DNA of 24,387 nt from assembly GCA_937880705.1 (NCBI GenBank), contig CALGRZ010000022.1, positions 1 to 24,387 of the forward strand. The letters run 5' to 3'. A model generated the notes under the pieces. That model did not search any database, was not told where the DNA came from, and saw only the letters and a list, made by a program, of their open reading frames with translations. This document shows, one piece after another, positions 21,702 through 24,387 of this stretch. Source of the DNA: an uncultured Alistipes sp. GTDB lineage: Bacteria > Bacteroidota > Bacteroidia > Bacteroidales > Rikenellaceae. How positions within the stretch are numbered: the stretch's first letter is position 1; each line of letters opens with the position of its first letter. A program made the translations under genes and the position numbers.

Positions 21702-23642
21702 CTACTTGTGCTCCTCGACCTCCTTGGCCACGAGCTCCTGCATATACTTTGCAAACTCCTCGATGGTCATCTGGCCCTTGTCACCCTCGCCCTGTGCGCG
21801 TACCGATACCTTGCGCTCGGCAGCCTCCTTCTCACCTACGATAAGCAGGTAGGGGATGCGCTTGAGCTCGTTATCGCGGATCTTACGGCCGATCTTCTCG
21901 TTGCGGTCGTCGATCTGTGTGCGTACATCCTGTGCGTTAAGCTCGCGTGCCACCTCCTCGGCGTAGTCGTTGTACTTCTCCGAGATGGGCAGTACCACAA
22001 CCTGGTCGGGTGTGAGCCACAAGGGGAACTTACCGCCGGTGTGCTCCAGCAGCACAGCCACGAAACGCTCCATAGAGCCGAAGGGTGCGCGGTGGATCAT
22101 GATGGGGCGGTGCAGCTTGTCGTCCGAGCCCTTGTAGGTGAGGTCGAAACGCTCGGGCAGGTTATAGTCCACCTGGATAGTACCGAGCTGCCAGCTGCGG
22201 CCCAGAGCATCCTTAACCATGAAGTCGAGCTTGGGGCCATAGAATGCCGCCTCGCCCAGCTCAACGGTGGTCTTAAGACCCTTATCCTCGCAGGCCTTCA
22301 TGATGGCTGCCTCGGCCTTCTCCCAGTTCTCGTCCGAGCCGATATACTTCTCCTTGTTGTTGGGGTCGCGCAGCGAGATCTGTGCCGTGTAGTTGTCGAA
22401 CTTCAGCGTGCGGAAGATATAGAGCACGATATCCATCACCTTCTCGAACTCCTCCAGAAGCTGGTCGGGGCGCACGAAGAGGTGGGCATCGTCCTGTGTG
22501 AACGAGCGTACTCGTGTCAGGCCGTGCAGCTCACCCGACTGCTCGTAGCGGTATACGGTACCGAACTCGGCCAGACGTACAGGCAGATCCTTGTACGAGC
22601 GGGGCTTCGAGCGGTATATCTCGCAGTGGTGCGGGCAGTTCATGGGCTTCAGCAGGTACTCCTCGCCCTCGAAGGGGGTGTGGATAGGCTGGAACGAGTC
22701 CTTGCCGTACTTGGCATAGTGGCCCGAGGTGACGTAGAGGTCTTTGTTACCGATATGGGGTGTGATAACCTGCTGGTAGCCGTAGTCCTTCTGTATCTTA
22801 CGCAGGAAACGCTCCAGACGGTCGCGCAACTCGGCACCCTTGGGCAGCCACATGGGCAGACCCTGACCTACGCGCTGCGAGAACATGAACAGCTCGAGAT
22901 CCTTGCCGAGCTTACGGTGGTCACGCTTCTTGGCCTCCTCGAGCAGTGCGAGGTGCTCGTCGAGCATCGACTTCTTGGGGAACGACACGCCGTAGATACG
23001 GGTGAGCATCTTGTTCTTCTCGTTACCACGCCAGTAGGCACCGGCAACCGATGTCAGCTTGATAGCCTTGATATAACCTGTATTGGGGATGTGGGGACCG
23101 CGGCAGAGGTCGGTGAAGGCACCGTTGGTGTAGAACGATATTGTTCCATCCTCCAGGTCGGTGATAAGCTCCACCTTGTACTGATCGCCCTTCTCGGTGA
23201 AGGTCTTCAGTGCATCGGCCTTCGACACCTCGGTGCGTACAAGGGCCTCCTTGTTACGCGACAGCTCGACCATCTTCTGCTCGATGGTTGCCAGATCGGC
23301 CTCGGTGATGGGCACGGGCGAGTCCACATCGTAGTAGAAACCACTGTCAATAGCGGGACCGATACCGAACTTGATGCCCGGGTAGAGTGCCTCCAGAGCC
23401 TCGGCCAGGAGGTGCGATGATGTGTGCCAGAAGGCGTGCTTGCCCTCGGCGTCGTCCCACTTGAAGAATTTGATCGTGCAGTCGCTGTCGATCGGGCGCA
23501 TCATATCCACCGTTGCGCCATTTACCTCGGCAGCCAGTGAGTCAGCAGCTAAACGAGGGCTGATGCTCTCTGCCACCTGAAAGGCAGTTGTCCCTTTGGC
23601 AAACTCTCTTACTGAGCCATCGGGAAAGGTTACTTTAACCAT
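21702..23642 (-). CDS. thrS: Threonyl-tRNA synthetase
   Basis: A 646-residue class II aminoacyl-tRNA synthetase of normal length, charging tRNA-Thr with threonine in the cytoplasm. Residues 1-about 62 form the TGS domain ([18 protein letters not shown]). The editing domain follows ([11 protein letters not shown] at 73, [15 protein letters not shown]). The catalytic core shows [10 protein letters not shown] with the zinc-binding Cys, motif 2 ([30 protein letters not shown]) and motif 3 ([13 protein letters not shown]), and the C-terminal anticodon-binding domain is complete. The ATG at 23642 gives the standard MVKV start. It is upstream of infC, 100 nt apart, as in many bacteria. Upstream, 23643-23749 holds no clear minus-strand promoter, so read-through from the pdxA side is possible. 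Confidence 0.98.
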   Translation of the reverse strand: MVKVTFPDGSVREFAKGTTAFQVAESISPRLAADSLAAEVNGATVDMMRPIDSDCTIKFFKWDDAEGKHAFWHTSSHLLAEALEALYPGIKFGIGPAIDSGFYYDVDSPVPITEADLATIEQKMVELSRNKEALVRTEVSKADALKTFTEKGDQYKVELITDLEDGTISFYTNGAFTDLCRGPHIPNTGYIKAIKLTSVAGAYWRGNEKNKMLTRIYGVSFPKKSMLDEHLALLEEAKKRDHRKLGKDLELFMFSQRVGQGLPMWLPKGAELRDRLERFLRKIQKDYGYQQVITPHIGNKDLYVTSGHYAKYGKDSFQPIHTPFEGEEYLLKPMNCPHHCEIYRSKPRSYKDLPVRLAEFGTVYRYEQSGELHGLTRVRSFTQDDAHLFVRPDQLLEEFEKVMDIVLYIFRTLKFDNYTAQISLRDPNNKEKYIGSDENWEKAEAAIMKACEDKGLKTTVELGEAAFYGPKLDFMVKDALGRSWQLGTIQVDYNLPERFDLTYKGSDDKLHRPIMIHRAPFGSMERFVAVLLEHTGGKFPLWLTPDQVVVLPISEKYNDYAEEVARELNAQDVRTQIDDRNEKIGRKIRDNELKRIPYLLIVGEKEAAERKVSVRAQGEGDKGQMTIEEFAKYMQELVAKEVEEHK

Positions 23643-23749
23643 AATCGTTGTTTAATTTTTTAATTGTTATACTTTTGCACCTTCACAGCTCCACAATAAC
23701 GAGACGGATTACTGCTCAGTTGCGCTGTTTTCTCAACTCTTTTAATGCT

Positions 23750-24343
23750 TTACTCCTCGGTTTGCGGAAGATCCTTCACACTCACATCTCTGCCCTTCTC
23801 GCGCTCGAAGTGTTGCAGAGGTCTCTCGGTCCAATAACCCCAAGCCTCACGATTACGCACAATGTCGATAGCCGTATAGATAGCGTTACGCATCGACTGC
23901 GCATCGGCTATGCCCTTGCCTGCGATGTCGTATGCAGTGCCGTGGTCTGGAGAAGTACGTACAACAGAAAGTCCTGCTGTGAAGTTTACTCCATTGTCCA
24001 TGGCAATGGTTTTGAATGGAATGAGACCTTGGTCATGGTACATAGCCAAAATACCGTCGTAATGTGCGTGCCCATTTGAACCAAAGAAACCATCTGCAGG
24101 GAGTGGTCCAAAACAGATAATTCCTTCGTCTAGAGCTTGTTTTACAGCAGGGAAGATGATTTCTTCTTCTTCTTTACCAATAACTCCTTTGTCTCCAGCA
24201 TGAGGGTTTAGGCCTAATACTGCTATTCTAGGTTTGAAAATTCCAAAGTCTTCTACTAAAGATTTATTGAATTGTTTTATCTTTTTCAATATGTTTTCTA
24301 TACTCGTCCCTTGTAGTCGCTCCAATAAACTGAATCTCTCCAC
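23750..24343 (-). CDS. pdxA: 4-hydroxythreonine-4-phosphate dehydrogenase, 5'-truncated
   Basis: The C-terminal part of PdxA, which oxidises 4-phosphohydroxy-L-threonine in pyridoxal phosphate synthesis. Recognisable marks are [57 protein letters not shown] and [14 protein letters not shown]. The His of NPHAGD and of YHDQG, two of the three metal ligands, are present; the N-terminal half with the third is missing. The frame opens at a GTG (24343), but PdxA similarity begins only at about 24290. Upstream of that the DNA encodes a piece of ClpC in another frame, so the residues before about ENILKK are not genuine PdxA. Codon use is GC-rich up to about 23950 and A/T-rich beyond. Either a pseudogene produced by rearrangement or an assembly chimera. 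Confidence 0.85.
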   Translation of the reverse strand: MERFSLLERLQGTSIENILKKIKQFNKSLVEDFGIFKPRIAVLGLNPHAGDKGVIGKEEEEIIFPAVKQALDEGIICFGPLPADGFFGSNGHAHYDGILAMYHDQGLIPFKTIAMDNGVNFTAGLSVVRTSPDHGTAYDIAGKGIADAQSMRNAIYTAIDIVRNREAWGYWTERPLQHFEREKGRDVSVKDLPQTEE

Positions 24344-24386
24344 GCGCCAAAAATGGTTTTAAGATATTAGCGGCATCAATAGCGCC
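24279..24386 (-). pseudogene. ClpC-type AAA+ ATPase fragment (36 codons) joined to pdxA
   Basis: Reading from the right edge on the minus strand, 36 codons give [25 protein letters not shown] and [11 protein letters not shown]. This is the stretch after Walker B up to and past sensor 1 in the first AAA+ module of ClpC/ClpB-type unfoldases. The frame then loses similarity and stops at 24264-24266. The fragment is out of frame with pdxA and runs off the window on its 5' side, so the rest of the gene, if contiguous, lies to the right. The junction falls within about 24266-24295. Confidence 0.85.
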
Positions 24387-24387
24387 T

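Noticed and set aside
21636..23420. A 594-codon plus-strand frame opposite thrS
   Set aside because: thrS is unmistakable and complete on the minus strand; the opposite frame is a codon-bias shadow with Leu/Val-rich low-complexity sequence.
23670..23677. TACTTTTG on the plus strand as a promoter
   Set aside because: It points into the non-coding strand of pdxA, where no plus-strand gene exists; such 8-mers occur by chance in AT-rich gaps.
1..24387. tRNA, rRNA, CRISPR arrays, insertion sequences or phage genes
   Set aside because: Intergenic gaps were read on both strands. No cloverleaf, spaced repeat array, transposase or integrase motif was found.

Overview
The window looks like a chromosomal segment of a moderately GC-rich Bacteroidales bacterium, most likely Alistipes or another Rikenellaceae. 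This rests on family content and sequence style, not on a search. Supporting signs are Bacteroidetes-type promoters (TTTG about 18-20 nt before TAnnTTTG), A/T-rich leaders without Shine-Dalgarno motifs, BACON, DUF4988 and Fibrobacter-paralogous-domain lipoproteins, and a TPR/transmembrane/LuxR-HTH regulator.

Layout. (1) 1-3092, + strand: the 3' end of a DUF1566-type (C-type-lectin-like) protein, then a LuxE-family acyl-protein synthetase whose stop overlaps the start of a LicD-glycosyltransferase 2 fusion. This resembles part of a surface glycan or envelope modification cluster. (2) 3165-4975: a small orphan protein resembling a Clp N-terminal domain, converging on a MATE exporter; the two stop codons overlap. 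(3) 5157-17957: seven consecutive predicted lipoproteins and no enzyme. Two + strand paralogues (BACON plus about four repeat modules) each have their own promoter. A two-gene + operon follows (DUF4988/Fib_succ protein, then a BIG2 protein with an IDEP tandem-repeat stalk). A three-gene - strand operon converges on it. The two operons meet at a shared palindrome at 12355-12391. (4) 18102-19859: a TPR-TM-HTH regulator divergent from the three-gene operon, and its probable controller. (5) 19991-20893: a TraB/GumN-family protein. (6) 20984-23642, - strand: thrS-infC, with infC apparently starting at a non-AUG codon and rpmI/rplT not following. (7) 23750-24387, - strand: a pdxA gene truncated at its 5' end and joined out of frame to a 36-codon ClpC AAA+ fragment. 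This is either a rearrangement or a chimeric contig end.

The best candidate for a poorly described system is the lipoprotein island. Two different repeat modules are shuffled among six of the seven exported lipoproteins, on both strands, next to a one-component membrane-spanning regulator. The arrangement suggests a surface binding or adhesion set without any SusC/SusD or glycoside hydrolase. Function is inferred from architecture only. No tRNA, rRNA, CRISPR array, transposase or phage gene was seen.
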